This document shows, in pieces, positions 1 through 8,121 of a stretch of 64,000 bases of DNA (position 1 is its first letter; every line of letters starts with the position of its first letter). This DNA comes from Synergistaceae bacterium. Lineage in GTDB: Bacteria; Synergistota; Synergistia; Synergistales; Aminobacteriaceae. A model generated the notes under the pieces. It did no database searches and was not told the DNA's origin. It worked only from the letters and a program-made list of their open reading frames with translations. The stretch is taken from NCBI GenBank assembly GCA_031267575.1, contig JAIRYN010000052.1, forward strand, positions 1-64,000. The letters run 5' to 3'. Both the position numbers and the translations under genes were made by a program.

Positions 1-230
1 TACATTTTTCGAACAGTGAACATCATGGCCACCCGACAGAAAAGCCTTTGGCGCTTTTCGAGTGGTTGATCCGCGCCTACACCAACGAAGATAACTTGGT
101 TTTGGACCACTGCGTCGGAAGCGGAACCACAGCGGTCGCCGCGGAGAGATTGGGACGGCGCTGGCTGGCCGTCGAGAAAGAGTTGGAGTACTGCACCATC
201 GCGAAAAGAAGACTGGAGGAAAACGGTTGA
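1..230 (+). CDS. Site-specific DNA methyltransferase, C-terminal end (5' truncated by window)
   Basis: The frame is open from base 3 and ends at TGA 228-230, so only about 75 C-terminal residues are in the window. They read HPTEKP followed by a hydrophobic stretch and then DHCVGSGTTAVAAERLGR. The HPTEKP block and the GSGTT S-adenosylmethionine-binding motif I in this order (catalytic region first, motif I near the C-terminus) are characteristic of beta-class N4-cytosine/N6-adenine methyltransferases, such as restriction-modification or solitary enzymes. The protein would methylate an amino group on DNA in the cytoplasm. The target site and any partner endonuclease lie outside the window. A possible internal TTG at 48 is not a credible start because the conserved motif extends upstream of it. 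Confidence 0.85.
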   Translation, partial: HFSNSEHHGHPTEKPLALFEWLIRAYTNEDNLVLDHCVGSGTTAVAAERLGRRWLAVEKELEYCTIAKRRLEENG

Positions 231-237
231 TGAAAAG

Positions 238-277
238 GGGGAAGGGCGGGGGCTCTCTTCCCTGCTTTTTTTATTTT
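238..277 (+). terminator. Intrinsic terminator after the methyltransferase
   Basis: GGGGAAG at 238-244 pairs with CTTCCCT at 257-263 (one G-U), and a T-rich tract follows from 266. It begins eight bases after the methyltransferase stop codon and faces the convergent tRNA unit. Confidence 0.7.
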
Positions 278-308
278 GTTATATTTGTTATAAAGGTGTT
301 ATAACGAA

Positions 309-344
309 AGAAAAAAGGGCTTACGCTCATCTGCGTAAACCCTT
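309..344 (-). terminator. Intrinsic terminator of the tRNA transcription unit
   Basis: Read on the minus strand, AAGGGTTTACGC (344-333) pairs with GCGTAAGCCCTT (326-315) around a six-base loop, and a run of six T (314-309) follows. It lies just downstream of tRNA-Gly, the last gene of the unit. Confidence 0.85.
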
Positions 345-353
345 GGTATTACT

Positions 354-428
354 TGGAGCGGAAGACGGGATTTGGACCCGCGACCCCAACCTTGGCAAGG
401 TTGTGCTCTACCCCTGAGCTACTTCCGC
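354..428 (-). tRNA. tRNA-Gly (GCC)
   Basis: A 75-nt cloverleaf on the minus strand: acceptor GCGGAAG pairs with CTTCCGC, the D arm is GCTC..GAGC, and the anticodon loop CTTGCCAAG reads GCC (glycine). The T arm contains GGTCCAAATCC. The 3' CCA is encoded (TGG at 354-356 on the plus strand). It is the last of four tRNA genes transcribed together. Confidence 0.96.
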
Positions 429-440
429 GTTTAAATTACC

Positions 441-516
<76 letters not shown>

Positions 517-537
517 TCATCCTGCTATATTTCAAAA

Positions 538-614
538 TGGCGGGGCCGACGAGACTCGAACTCGCGACCTTCGGCGTGACAGGCCGACACTCTAACCAAC
601 TGAGCTACGACCCC
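538..614 (-). tRNA. tRNA-Asp (GTC)
   Basis: A 77-nt cloverleaf on the minus strand. Acceptor GGGGTCG pairs with CGGCCCC (one U-G pair), the anticodon loop CCTGTCACG reads GTC (aspartate), the T loop is GTTCGAGTC, the discriminator is G as usual for Asp, and CCA is encoded. Confidence 0.96.
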
Positions 615-630
615 GCATTTTTCACACAAA

Positions 631-702
631 TGGGCGAAACAGGGTTCGAACCTGTGACTCCCTGCGTGTAAGGCAGGTGTTCTACCACTGAACTATCCGC
701 CC
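631..702 (-). tRNA. tRNA-Val (TAC)
   Basis: A 72-nt cloverleaf on the minus strand: acceptor GGGCGGA with TTCGCCC, anticodon loop CTTACACG giving TAC (valine), T loop GTTCGAACC, discriminator A. Unlike the other three tRNAs in the unit the 3' CCA is not encoded (TTT follows the discriminator), so it must be added after transcription. It is the first gene after the promoter. Confidence 0.95.
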
Positions 703-716
703 TTAAACATAGTAGA

Positions 717-745
717 AGTATACCCGTCTATTCCTTTTTTGTCAA
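717..745 (-). promoter_or_regulatory. Consensus promoter of the tRNA-Val/Asp/Phe/Gly unit
   Basis: On the minus strand a perfect -35 TTGACA (745-740), a 17-base spacer and a -10 TATACT (722-717) lie 15 bases before tRNA-Val. This is an almost ideal sigma-70 type promoter, as expected for stable RNA genes. Confidence 0.9.
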
Positions 746-777
746 CATTGCAGTCACCCCCTGTAGGGCAACAGCAT

Positions 778-1462
778 TTACTTTTGAGTAAAAAGAATCT
801 TCGACAATACATCCTGCTTGAGAGCGGCTTGAAGTATCTTTTTTCTGGCCTCGAGTTGTTTGCGTCCGAGGCAGGCCTTCTTAGTCAAAAACAGCACGCT
901 TTTCCGTAAAACATTCATGTTTAGCTCATATCCACTGTGATTATATTTTCCTCTACATCAATTATGTCCAGAAGCATGTCCAGAAGTTCTGGCGCGACAG
1001 TTATTTCGTTCGTTTTCTCATCAACCTTTATCTGACCCAACGTTATCCGGTTTTCCACAACTCATGAGCTGACAACATGGTACGCTTTATGGTCGGCATT
1101 GCCGCTCCCACGTATCGTTTTACCATCGATATTTATAATGGAGCTAGATTGATGACTCTCTCCAATCCAGTTATTGAGGAACTTCGATAACTCGTCGGGT
1201 TTAGGCCTCCCAAAACGCGCTGGAATGTGTCACTGTTCGGTATTCTATTGGACAATTCGAGAAAATCACGCAGTCATTCTTTCCGTTTCTTGGCAAACTC
1301 CTCCATATCGGCAAAATCTTCTCCCAGACAAATTGTTGACGGCAAACCGAGGATTTTGCTGATTATGATGATTATGTTCTCAAGCTTGTGACGAAGATTC
1401 CCGTATGCCCAGCGAGGATCGCCAACTACTGCTAGTGCTTTTTTCAATTTTTGTATATTCAT
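778..1462 (-). pseudogene. ISAs1-family transposase relic, internally deleted
   Basis: Read on the minus strand from 1462, the translation follows the ISAs1 family transposase. The N-terminal associated domain has DPR followed by RHKLENIIIII and DMEEFAK. Then come RIPNSDTF, IINIDGKTIRGS (first DDE aspartate region) and GQIKVDEKTNEIT. After ITVDMS the sequence jumps to the family's basic C-terminus (the 46-residue frame 918-778, with LRKSVLFLTKK), so about half the protein is missing. Two in-frame TGA codons interrupt the body, both where the family normally has tryptophan. The gene is dead, and no terminal inverted repeats were identified. The identification rests on motif memory, not alignment. 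Confidence 0.75.
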
Positions 1463-1559
1463 TACCTAATTCTGACTCTTCCTCAGCCAAAAGTAAATGC
1501 TCTTGCCCTGCACCTCTAAAACCTGTTCGTGGAATGAAGTAATCAAGTGGTATCACGCG

Positions 1560-1735
1560 CTAACCATGTGAATGGCTTTTTTTTTCTTAGGCAGAATCAA
1601 AAGATTTATGAAAAGTTTCGCCATCAATAGCGATAACTCCTAAGATTTTTTCAGCTAAATCTTGTGTCCAAGCAGTAAAATACCTAAAAAAATCTGTCGG
1701 AGAAAGCACAGAACGGGAATTAGACCTGATATCTG
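1560..1735 (-). pseudogene. Second ISAs1-type transposase fragment
   Basis: Immediately upstream of the first relic, in the same orientation, the minus strand reads DFFRYFTAWTQDLAEK then ILGVIAIDGETFHKSFDS. After a frameshift it reads KKKKAIHMVSA. This is the same part of an ISAs1-type DDE transposase (the IAIDGK...HMVSAW block) as in the neighbouring relic but diverged from it, so it is a separate insertion rather than part of the same copy. Only about 60 codons remain, with at least one stop and one frameshift. It separates the tRNA block from the liv operon. Confidence 0.6.
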
Positions 1736-1810
1736 TTGTTTACCCTGGGGCCAACTCCAAAAGAGCGGCCCCTTATTGATAAGATTACAATTTCGCTACA
1801 AAATTACCGG

Positions 1811-3037
1811 CTATTTGGCGAGCAGAGCCTCAATGCTGGTGAGAGGCGCCACAACTTCCCAGCCGGATTTCCATTGATCGGAGGCAGGAACGGCCTTGGA
1901 GAGGTTCATTTCCTGGGTTCCACGACGCCTGCCGTTAGCGTAGTCGATAACACCGCCAAAGGGATTTTTAATAGGTCCGCCGTTTTCCAGAGTCTTCATG
2001 TAATTCTCCCATGTGATGTCCTGACCCGTGATGCGACGCAATCCCTCGCAGAAGAAACACCCTGCGACCCAACCGGTCTGGGCATATGTATTCATCGCGT
2101 ACTGCTCCGGTGCCCATTTGACATAGAGGTCCAGCGCGCCCTGATCATCGTAGGCCACCCACCCCAAGCCGTACACGTCGAACTTGCTCTTGATATCGTT
2201 GACAATAGCACTGCTCATAGCGATGTCCACGTTGACATAAGTGGTGACGCAATCCTTGTTGACGCTCTGAGCGGCCAGCTCTTTCACGATGGTGGGCATA
2301 GTGCCCTGAATGGACGCCACGATAATGAAGTCCACCCCCGCGTTCTTGATGGAAGTGACCGTCGCCGACACGTCCGCCGTGCCTGCCGTGACCTGCTCGG
2401 CCACGAACTCGATGCCGTCCATCTCCTTGATCTGATCCGTCGCGCCCCGATACAGGTTCATGCCCGCGTCGTCGTTGGTATAGATGATTCCCACTTTCTT
2501 GGCCCTGAAACGACCTGTGGCGTAAGCCGCCATGATGCGCCCCTCGGTGATATAGAGAGGCTGTACCGGGAAGATGTTGTAACCCTCAGCGTTGGTTTTG
2601 GCGTTGTCGGCGTAAAGTTGACCGATACCAGTGGCGAAATAAACGGCCGGAATGCCATACTCCTTCAGATCCTCTACAGTGGCTGCCACCACGGGGGTGC
2701 CAAAGTGCCCGACGATAGCGAAAACTTTTTCATCCTCCACCAGGTTTGCCAGAGCCGCTTTGCCCTTGGCTGGGTCAAATTCGTCATCGGCGATGTGGTT
2801 GAAGATGATTTGACGCCCGTCAATGCCGCCTTCCGCGTTCACCATCTTCAGGTAGGCCTCTATACCCGCCAAAAACGGCACACCAACAGGAGCATAGGGG
2901 CCGGAAGTCGCGGCGGAGTTCCCTACCACTACCTTGGAGTCATCGGCGCCCTGAGAGTAGTTCACGGCCAAAGCTTCCCCACAAAGGAGCAATCCCACAA
3001 TCGCTACTACAGAAAGCATAGTAAACAACCTTTTCAT
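1811..3037 (-). CDS. livK: Branched-chain amino-acid-type ABC transporter substrate-binding protein (LivK/LivJ family)
   Basis: Periplasmic binding protein of a HAAT-type ABC importer, type I fold. The 408-residue product starts at ATG 3037 behind GGGAGGG. The long upstream extension in the same frame lacks a ribosome site. The N-terminus MKRLFTMLSVVAIVGLLLCG ends in a typical Ala-x-Ala signal cleavage region. SATSGPYAPVGVPFLAG and GGIDGRQI are the usual ligand-domain blocks. It is the last gene of livH-M-G-F-K and supplies ligand specificity to the two permeases. The ligand could be Leu/Ile/Val, another amino acid or a small organic acid, and sequence alone does not decide. About 90 bases separate it from livF, enough for independent expression. 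Confidence 0.9.
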   Translation of the reverse strand: MKRLFTMLSVVAIVGLLLCGEALAVNYSQGADDSKVVVGNSAATSGPYAPVGVPFLAGIEAYLKMVNAEGGIDGRQIIFNHIADDEFDPAKGKAALANLVEDEKVFAIVGHFGTPVVAATVEDLKEYGIPAVYFATGIGQLYADNAKTNAEGYNIFPVQPLYITEGRIMAAYATGRFRAKKVGIIYTNDDAGMNLYRGATDQIKEMDGIEFVAEQVTAGTADVSATVTSIKNAGVDFIIVASIQGTMPTIVKELAAQSVNKDCVTTYVNVDIAMSSAIVNDIKSKFDVYGLGWVAYDDQGALDLYVKWAPEQYAMNTYAQTGWVAGCFFCEGLRRITGQDITWENYMKTLENGGPIKNPFGGVIDYANGRRRGTQEMNLSKAVPASDQWKSGWEVVAPLTSIEALLAK

Positions 3038-3130
3038 CTTATTTCCCTCCCGATCTTGAGATATGTAGATATAGTAACCATTGCCCATTTGTCGTGTTGT
3101 CGCGCAAACGACAAACACAAAGGAAAATCA

Positions 3131-3850
3131 CTAGACAGAGCCCAGGTAAGCCTCCACCAGCCGGGTGTCCCGTATCAGTTCAGAGGCAGGGCCGTGTATA
3201 TTGATCTCCCCTACCTCCATAACGTAAGCGTAGTCGGCGATCTTTAAGGTCTGCAGCGCGTTCTGCTCTACAATCAACACCGTGGCGCCCTCCTGTCTGA
3301 TCTCGCTGATAATGGCGAAAATATCTCGCACCACCAGGGGAGCAAGCCCCAAAGAAGGTTCGTCCAGCAGCAAAATCTTTGGGTTGGCCATCAAAGCTCT
3401 GGCCATGGCCAACATTTGTAGCTCGCCACCTGAAAGAGTGTAACTCATCTGCTTTTTCCGTTCTTGCAAACGTGGGAAGAATCGGTAACAGCGTTTGAAA
3501 CCCTCTTCGATCACTTTTTTGTCGCGCACTGTGAAGGCGCCCACCTTCATGTTTTCCTCCACCGTCATATCGCCAAAAATCTGGCGCCCCTCAGGGGACT
3601 GGGCGATGCCCAGGGCGGCTATCTTCTCGGCGTCCATATTCGTGATGTCTCGTCCGTAACAGGTTATCTTGCCGCTCGCCGCGGGGTTCAGACCGGAAAG
3701 CGTCCTTAACGTGGAGGTTTTGCCCGCGCCGTTAGCCCCCAGCAGCGCCACGATTTGCCCTTCCAGCAGATCAATATCTACGCCCTTCACGGCCTCGATC
3801 GCCCCGTAGCGCACTTTCAGTCCCTTCACGCTCAAAGCGATTCCGCTCAT
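3131..3850 (-). CDS. livF: Branched-chain amino-acid ABC transporter ATP-binding protein LivF
   Basis: Cytoplasmic ATPase of the liv importer, 239 residues, normal family length. Walker A is GANGAGKT at residues 38-45, the signature LSGGELQM lies near residue 140 and Walker B ILLLDEPS near residue 160, followed by the D-loop and the switch histidine equivalent in IVEQN. The Q of VEQN at the switch position is usual for LivF, which has Gln in place of the second-domain His-containing motif found in LivG (VEHD). It overlaps livG by four bases (ATGA, 3847-3850), showing translational coupling. Confidence 0.93.
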   Translation of the reverse strand: MSGIALSVKGLKVRYGAIEAVKGVDIDLLEGQIVALLGANGAGKTSTLRTLSGLNPAASGKITCYGRDITNMDAEKIAALGIAQSPEGRQIFGDMTVEENMKVGAFTVRDKKVIEEGFKRCYRFFPRLQERKKQMSYTLSGGELQMLAMARALMANPKILLLDEPSLGLAPLVVRDIFAIISEIRQEGATVLIVEQNALQTLKIADYAYVMEVGEINIHGPASELIRDTRLVEAYLGSV

Positions 3851-4725
3851 GCCTCTTCCTCCCCAAGATAAGCCTCCTGCACCAGCTTGTTACGCTGAAT
3901 TTCCCTCGGCGAGTCGCAGGCCAAAAATTTGCCGAAGGAAATGGCGCAGATTCTGTCACACACTCCCATCACCAGACGCATGTCGTGCTCCACCAAAAGA
4001 ATGGCGCAGTGATATTCATCCCGCACCTGACGAATCACCCCCGACAAGCTGTGGGTTTCGGTATCATTCAAGCCCGCCGCCGGCTCATCCAAAATAATCA
4101 ACCGGGGTTTCGCCATTAGGGTACGGGCCAGCTCGACTTTCTTCAAAACACCATAGGGCTGTCCACCCGCCGGCAGATCTTTCCGGTCCGCGATGCCCAA
4201 AAATTCCAGAGCTTCCTCCGCCTTCTTTCGGAAAAGCCGTTCTTCCCTCCGGGCCTGAGGTAACTTGAAGGCCTGTGCGAAGATCGTGCTCTTGAAGTCG
4301 ATATGCGCCCCCACAAGGACGTTATCCAACAACGAGAGTTCCTTGATGACCTCCACGTTCTGGAACGTGCGCGCCAGACCCAGCCGGATGACGTTGTGCA
4401 CAGGGTAATCGATCAGGTTCACCACTTTTTCCACTTTTTCCGCTTTTTCCGTGTTTTCGTCGCCGACGCGGAAAAACACGTTGCCCTCGTCAGGCTTGTA
4501 GAAGTGAGTGATGCAGTTGAAGACCGTGGTTTTACCCGCGCCGTTAGGACCGATGAGCCCAAAAATCTCTTTTTTACGCACGGCGAAGGTCAGATCGTTG
4601 ACAGCCTTGAGACCGCCAAAGCTGATGGACAAGCGCTCCACCCGCAATACCTCCTGGTCTGTTAGGGTGTGGGTGGTCTCCTGGGGAGCCGCGCCCAAAT
4701 TCATGAGGGGATCGTCCATACTCAT
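3847..4725 (-). CDS. livG: Branched-chain amino-acid ABC transporter ATP-binding protein LivG
   Basis: Second ATPase of the importer, 292 residues. Walker A GPNGAGKT is at 59-66, Walker B IILDEPAAGLND near 215 and the switch motif VEHDM follows. Two oddities are visible. Residues about 88-102 contain an EKAEKVEKV insertion encoded by a short tandem repeat (plus strand 4423-4460) in a region that normally is compact. The ABC signature reads QPYGVLKKVELART where LivG proteins usually have PYGQQRRLEIAR, so the conserved Gln residues are lost. The N-terminus also has about 20 extra residues. It overlaps livM by ATGA at 4722-4725. Function is inferred to be retained because the operon is intact. 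Confidence 0.92.
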   Translation of the reverse strand: MSMDDPLMNLGAAPQETTHTLTDQEVLRVERLSISFGGLKAVNDLTFAVRKKEIFGLIGPNGAGKTTVFNCITHFYKPDEGNVFFRVGDENTEKAEKVEKVVNLIDYPVHNVIRLGLARTFQNVEVIKELSLLDNVLVGAHIDFKSTIFAQAFKLPQARREERLFRKKAEEALEFLGIADRKDLPAGGQPYGVLKKVELARTLMAKPRLIILDEPAAGLNDTETHSLSGVIRQVRDEYHCAILLVEHDMRLVMGVCDRICAISFGKFLACDSPREIQRNKLVQEAYLGEEEA

Positions 4726-5774
4726 CCTACTTTCCTTTCCCTAGAGGGCGCGCGTCTGAACTTTTGCAGAAATCGCCTCGACAGGTGCCACAGCCCAGAG
4801 ATTCCCTGAGGCGCGAACATGATGACCACAATAATGAGAATGCCGTTAAAAATGTAAGGCAACCCGTTGATGCCGCCTAGAACTGGAATGTTCTTCAAGA
4901 AGATATCCGGTATCCCCCACACCACAAAGGCGCCCACCACTGTACCGTAGATGGAACGGAACCCTCCGATGACCACGGCGGCCAGCACATATAGCGAAAG
5001 GTTCAGATTCCACACGGAGGGATAGGAAAATTTGATGAAGAACACGTACAACACGCCGGAGAGCGCCGCGTAAGCCGTGGCCAGGGAGAAGGCGACGAGG
5101 CGGTACTTCAGCAAGTTGATGCCCATAGCTTGAGCCGCTACTTCGCTGCCTCTCATAGTGTGGAGCGCGCGGCCTATCTGGCCGTTCACTAGGTTGTGAG
5201 TGAGAATCATCATCAAGATGAGAAACACCACCAACAAGATGAAGGTCCCGCTGCGGGTGAACGAGTGCCCAAAGATGACGGGATAGGAGACGCTCTTGCC
5301 CTGCATACCTCCCGTTATGGCGTCCACTTGCTCAAAGCTCTTCAGCAGGATCTCCGACACGCAGAGAGTGGCGATAGCGAGATAAATACCCTCGATGCGC
5401 AACGAAATGAGCCCCACTATGACGCCTATCAGGGTAGGAATGAGAACTGCGGCCAAAAGAGCCGCCCAAAAGGACATGCCCAAATCCTTGACAATATAGG
5501 CCGCAATATAGGACCCCAACCCCATGAACCCCGCCGTCCCCAGCGAGATGAGCCCGGAGTAACCCAGCAGCAAGTTCAGCCCCAAGGCAGCCACCGCGTA
5601 GATCAGCACGTTTCCAATGTAATTTAACGTGCTGTTTCTCATCAGGCCCATGTTCGAGAGCTGCGGCAGACCGGCCAGGAGAAGCCCGAAAACAACAAAA
5701 CGCAGATAGGTGTTGCGCCAAACCGCCGCGACGAACCCGCTTTTGCCTCCAGGAGTCGAATGGATATCGTTCAT
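4722..5774 (-). CDS. livM: Branched-chain amino-acid ABC transporter permease LivM
   Basis: Inner-membrane permease of 350 residues with about 9-10 hydrophobic helices. The family signature region LNLLLGYSGLISLGTAGFMG near residues 65-85 matches LivM (NLLLGYAGQLSLGHAAF in typical members). The cytoplasmic coupling region with RGSEVAAQAMGIN lies around residue 210. The start ATG 5774 has GAGGGGG nine bases upstream. The C-terminus is basic. It pairs with LivH to form the translocation channel and is translationally coupled to livG downstream. Confidence 0.92.
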   Translation of the reverse strand: MNDIHSTPGGKSGFVAAVWRNTYLRFVVFGLLLAGLPQLSNMGLMRNSTLNYIGNVLIYAVAALGLNLLLGYSGLISLGTAGFMGLGSYIAAYIVKDLGMSFWAALLAAVLIPTLIGVIVGLISLRIEGIYLAIATLCVSEILLKSFEQVDAITGGMQGKSVSYPVIFGHSFTRSGTFILLVVFLILMMILTHNLVNGQIGRALHTMRGSEVAAQAMGINLLKYRLVAFSLATAYAALSGVLYVFFIKFSYPSVWNLNLSLYVLAAVVIGGFRSIYGTVVGAFVVWGIPDIFLKNIPVLGGINGLPYIFNGILIIVVIMFAPQGISGLWHLSRRFLQKFRRAPSRERKVG

Positions 5775-5798
5775 AGAATTTCCCCCTCAGGCCTTTTT

Positions 5799-6686
5799 CT
5801 AGACCTTTTTGATGAATTTTTGGCCGATGATTCCGTTAGGGCGAAAGATAAGGAAAATCAGAATGAGAAGGTACATAATTTGCTCGCCCCATATGGAACT
5901 GACGTAATACACAAGCAAATTGCGTCCCACTCCTATGATATAGGCACCCAAAACCGGACCATAGAAAGACTGGAACCCGCCCAGCACGCAGGCAAAAAGG
6001 GCGTTGACCTGCACGGGGTTCATCAAGACTGTGGTCACCGTGGTGGTGGGGGCGATCATTACCCCCGACAGGCAGCCCAAGATCCCCGCCAAGGCCCAGG
6101 CCGTCAGCGTTACCTGCCGGGTGGGCACGCCCATCAGGCGGGCCACAGGCTCGTTGGATGCTGTTGCACGTATGGCGAGACCCATTTTGGTTTCCTGAAG
6201 CACGTAAAACAAAATTCCCATGATGAGCAGTCCCAGGCTGATGTTCAAAATGGCGTTGTAGGAGATGGACGCTCCCCCAAAAGATAGATCTCCGCTTTGT
6301 ATGAAGCGAGGCAGCAGCAAAGGAGCCACCCCGAACATCATGGGGGCCAGTCCAAGGAACACCATAATAAGCCCCAGGGTGATGATCTGTTTACCCACCG
6401 GCGACACCTTTTTCGTCCGGCGAATGATCAGTACGTCCACCAGGAACCCGGTGAACACGGCGGAGACGACTCCGCACAGAGTGGAAAGCCACAGAGGCAG
6501 GCGCAGAGACAAAAACGCGTAGGTGACCACAAAAGTGCTGAACATGCCCATGGACCCCTGAGCGAAATGCGTGATAACGCTGGTGCGATAAATGATGATG
6601 ATGCCGAGCGCGGCGAGAGCGTATACGCTGCCCGTCTCTAGGCTGCGCGTGAAAAGCTGCAGGATGGTACCCCATTCGTTGCCCAC
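5799..6686 (-). CDS. livH: Branched-chain amino-acid ABC transporter permease LivH
   Basis: First gene of the operon, an inner-membrane permease of 295 residues with about 8 helices. The N-terminal block GSVYALAALGIIIIYRTS and ITHFAQGSMGMF correspond to the LivH hallmark (YALIALGLTLIYGV, NFAHGE). GTG at 6686 is chosen because GAGGGG stands eight bases before it. An alternative downstream ATG would remove the first helix. Upstream lies a consensus promoter (6806-6834). Confidence 0.92.
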   Translation of the reverse strand: MGNEWGTILQLFTRSLETGSVYALAALGIIIIYRTSVITHFAQGSMGMFSTFVVTYAFLSLRLPLWLSTLCGVVSAVFTGFLVDVLIIRRTKKVSPVGKQIITLGLIMVFLGLAPMMFGVAPLLLPRFIQSGDLSFGGASISYNAILNISLGLLIMGILFYVLQETKMGLAIRATASNEPVARLMGVPTRQVTLTAWALAGILGCLSGVMIAPTTTVTTVLMNPVQVNALFACVLGGFQSFYGPVLGAYIIGVGRNLLVYYVSSIWGEQIMYLLILIFLIFRPNGIIGQKFIKKV

Positions 6687-6805
6687 AATATCCGCCCCTC
6701 TCCAAAGACATAAGCCTCTGATGATGACAGCTATGTCATTAAAACCGAAAAAAATTATGCTCTGTCAATTCAAATAAACTTAGAGAAACTGGAAAGTTTG
6801 AACCC

Positions 6806-6834
6806 ATTATAATTGTAATTTCGCCGCTTGGCAA
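6806..6834 (-). promoter_or_regulatory. Promoter of the liv operon
   Basis: On the minus strand -35 TTGCCA (6834-6829), a 17-base spacer and a perfect -10 TATAAT (6811-6806), about 120 bases before livH. The distance leaves a roughly 110-base 5' untranslated leader. I see no terminator or known riboswitch in it. Confidence 0.85.
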
Positions 6835-6995
6835 GAAGTTTTCCGATCTCTTGAGATAAAGAAATTTCTTTGATATACTTATAATTGACGGGATGACATG
6901 CTTGTCATACTTGTCATATTTAATCGACATTCAAAACGTCCATAATATTGACATTTATACTTTTTTATACTTAATGTTTTTATACTTGTATTTAT

Positions 6996-7037
6996 ACTTG
7001 TTACTTGTTACTTGTTACTTGTTACTTGTTACTTGTT
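6996..7037 (+). repeat. Six tandem copies of a 7-bp unit (ACTTGTT)
   Basis: Six perfect head-to-tail copies of ACTTGTT end just before the ribosome site of the KAS III-like gene. Shorter imperfect relatives (ATACTTGT, TTATACTT) extend upstream to about 6895. It could vary in copy number by replication slippage and so alter promoter spacing. Confidence 0.95.
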
Positions 7038-7058
7038 ACAGAAAGGAGATTTTGCAGG

Positions 7059-8084
7059 GTGAAAGCTAAAAATGTTGGCATTGTGGGTCATGGTTTGTAT
7101 TTGCCTCAATCGATCATGACCGCCAAAGAAATATCGGAGGCGACTAAGGGCATTTGGAGCGAGGAGGCCGTCAGAGATAAGCTGGGGATTGTCAAAAAAA
7201 CCATCCCGGGCCCGGAGGACGGCACCCAGGAGATGGGGGCTCGCGCCGCGCAAGACGCGCTGAATCGCGCCAGTCTGGACCCGAAGGAGATCGACGTGAT
7301 TCTCTGCGTGGGCGAGGAGTGGAAAGAATACCCCCTCACCACCTCAGCGCTTTACATCCAGGACAGAATCGGCGCCGTGAACGCTTGGGGCATCGACGTG
7401 GCGAACCGCTGTTGTACCACCTGCGCGGCCATTAAAATGGCGAAGGACATGCTGATCGCCGACGACGAAATCCGAACCGTCCTAATCGCCGGCGGGTACC
7501 GCAATGGCGACTTTGTGGACTATACCGACAAAGACATGAGCATGATGTACAACCTAGCGGCTGGCGGCGGCGCGCTGATTCTGCAAAAAAACCTGGACAA
7601 AAACCTGGTGCTGGGAAGCCACGTTATGGCCGATGGCTCCCTGGCACGAGACGCGGGTGTCGAGATCGGCGGTATCGCGGTACCGTTCACACCTGACAAC
7701 GTGGAAGAAGGCTACAAATCCCTGCGCCTGCTGAACGCCCCTCATATGAAAACACGCCTGAACGAGGTCAGCGTCTCGAATTGGTACCATTGCATCGACG
7801 AGAGCCTCCGCAAAAGCGGCGGCCTCACTCGAAAGGATATTGATTACCTCGCCATCCTTCACTTCAAACGGAGCCAGCACTTGGCGATGGTCGCGGAGCT
7901 GGGTCTCACGCCGGAACAGACCTTTTACTTAGAAGACTACGGCCATATGGGACAGATCGACCAGATTCTTTCCCTGTCCCTGGGACTGGAGCACGGCAAG
8001 GTCAAGGACGGCACCCTTGTGACCATGATAGCCGCCGGCATCGGGTACGTGTGGGCCTCTACCTGCGTGCGCTGGGGCAAATAA
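7059..8084 (+). CDS. KAS III/HMG-CoA-synthase-like thiolase-fold enzyme
   Basis: Thiolase-superfamily protein of 341 residues resembling 3-oxoacyl-ACP synthase III, which condenses an acyl-CoA with a second acyl group. GTG 7059 is preferred since AAAGGAG lies ten bases upstream; the longer frame from 7005 is the translation of the tandem repeat. The putative nucleophile is Cys118 in DVANRCCTTCAA, and His268 sits in AILHFKRSQ. The Asn of the usual Cys-His-Asn triad appears replaced by His296 (YGHMGQIDQ), so the enzyme is unlikely to be a standard fatty-acid KAS III. It heads a cluster with a CoA-transferase, hydrolase and MaoC hydratase, suggesting acyl-CoA metabolism. The exact reaction is unknown. 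Confidence 0.75.
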   Translation: MKAKNVGIVGHGLYLPQSIMTAKEISEATKGIWSEEAVRDKLGIVKKTIPGPEDGTQEMGARAAQDALNRASLDPKEIDVILCVGEEWKEYPLTTSALYIQDRIGAVNAWGIDVANRCCTTCAAIKMAKDMLIADDEIRTVLIAGGYRNGDFVDYTDKDMSMMYNLAAGGGALILQKNLDKNLVLGSHVMADGSLARDAGVEIGGIAVPFTPDNVEEGYKSLRLLNAPHMKTRLNEVSVSNWYHCIDESLRKSGGLTRKDIDYLAILHFKRSQHLAMVAELGLTPEQTFYLEDYGHMGQIDQILSLSLGLEHGKVKDGTLVTMIAAGIGYVWASTCVRWGK

Positions 8085-8121
8085 GCGAGTCTAAGCGAGT
8101 CTAAAAGGAGCGATAGCGATA

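Noticed and set aside
778-1462. TGA read as Trp (alternative genetic code)
   Set aside because: Intact genes in the window, such as the methyltransferase at 1-230 and livF/livG with their ATGA overlaps, end in TGA, so TGA is a stop; the relic is simply mutated.
1736-3247. 503-codon plus-strand open frame opposite livK and livF
   Set aside because: It is the antisense of two well-supported genes, has no ribosome site, and its translation has no recognisable domain; GC-rich genes here often leave the reverse frame open.
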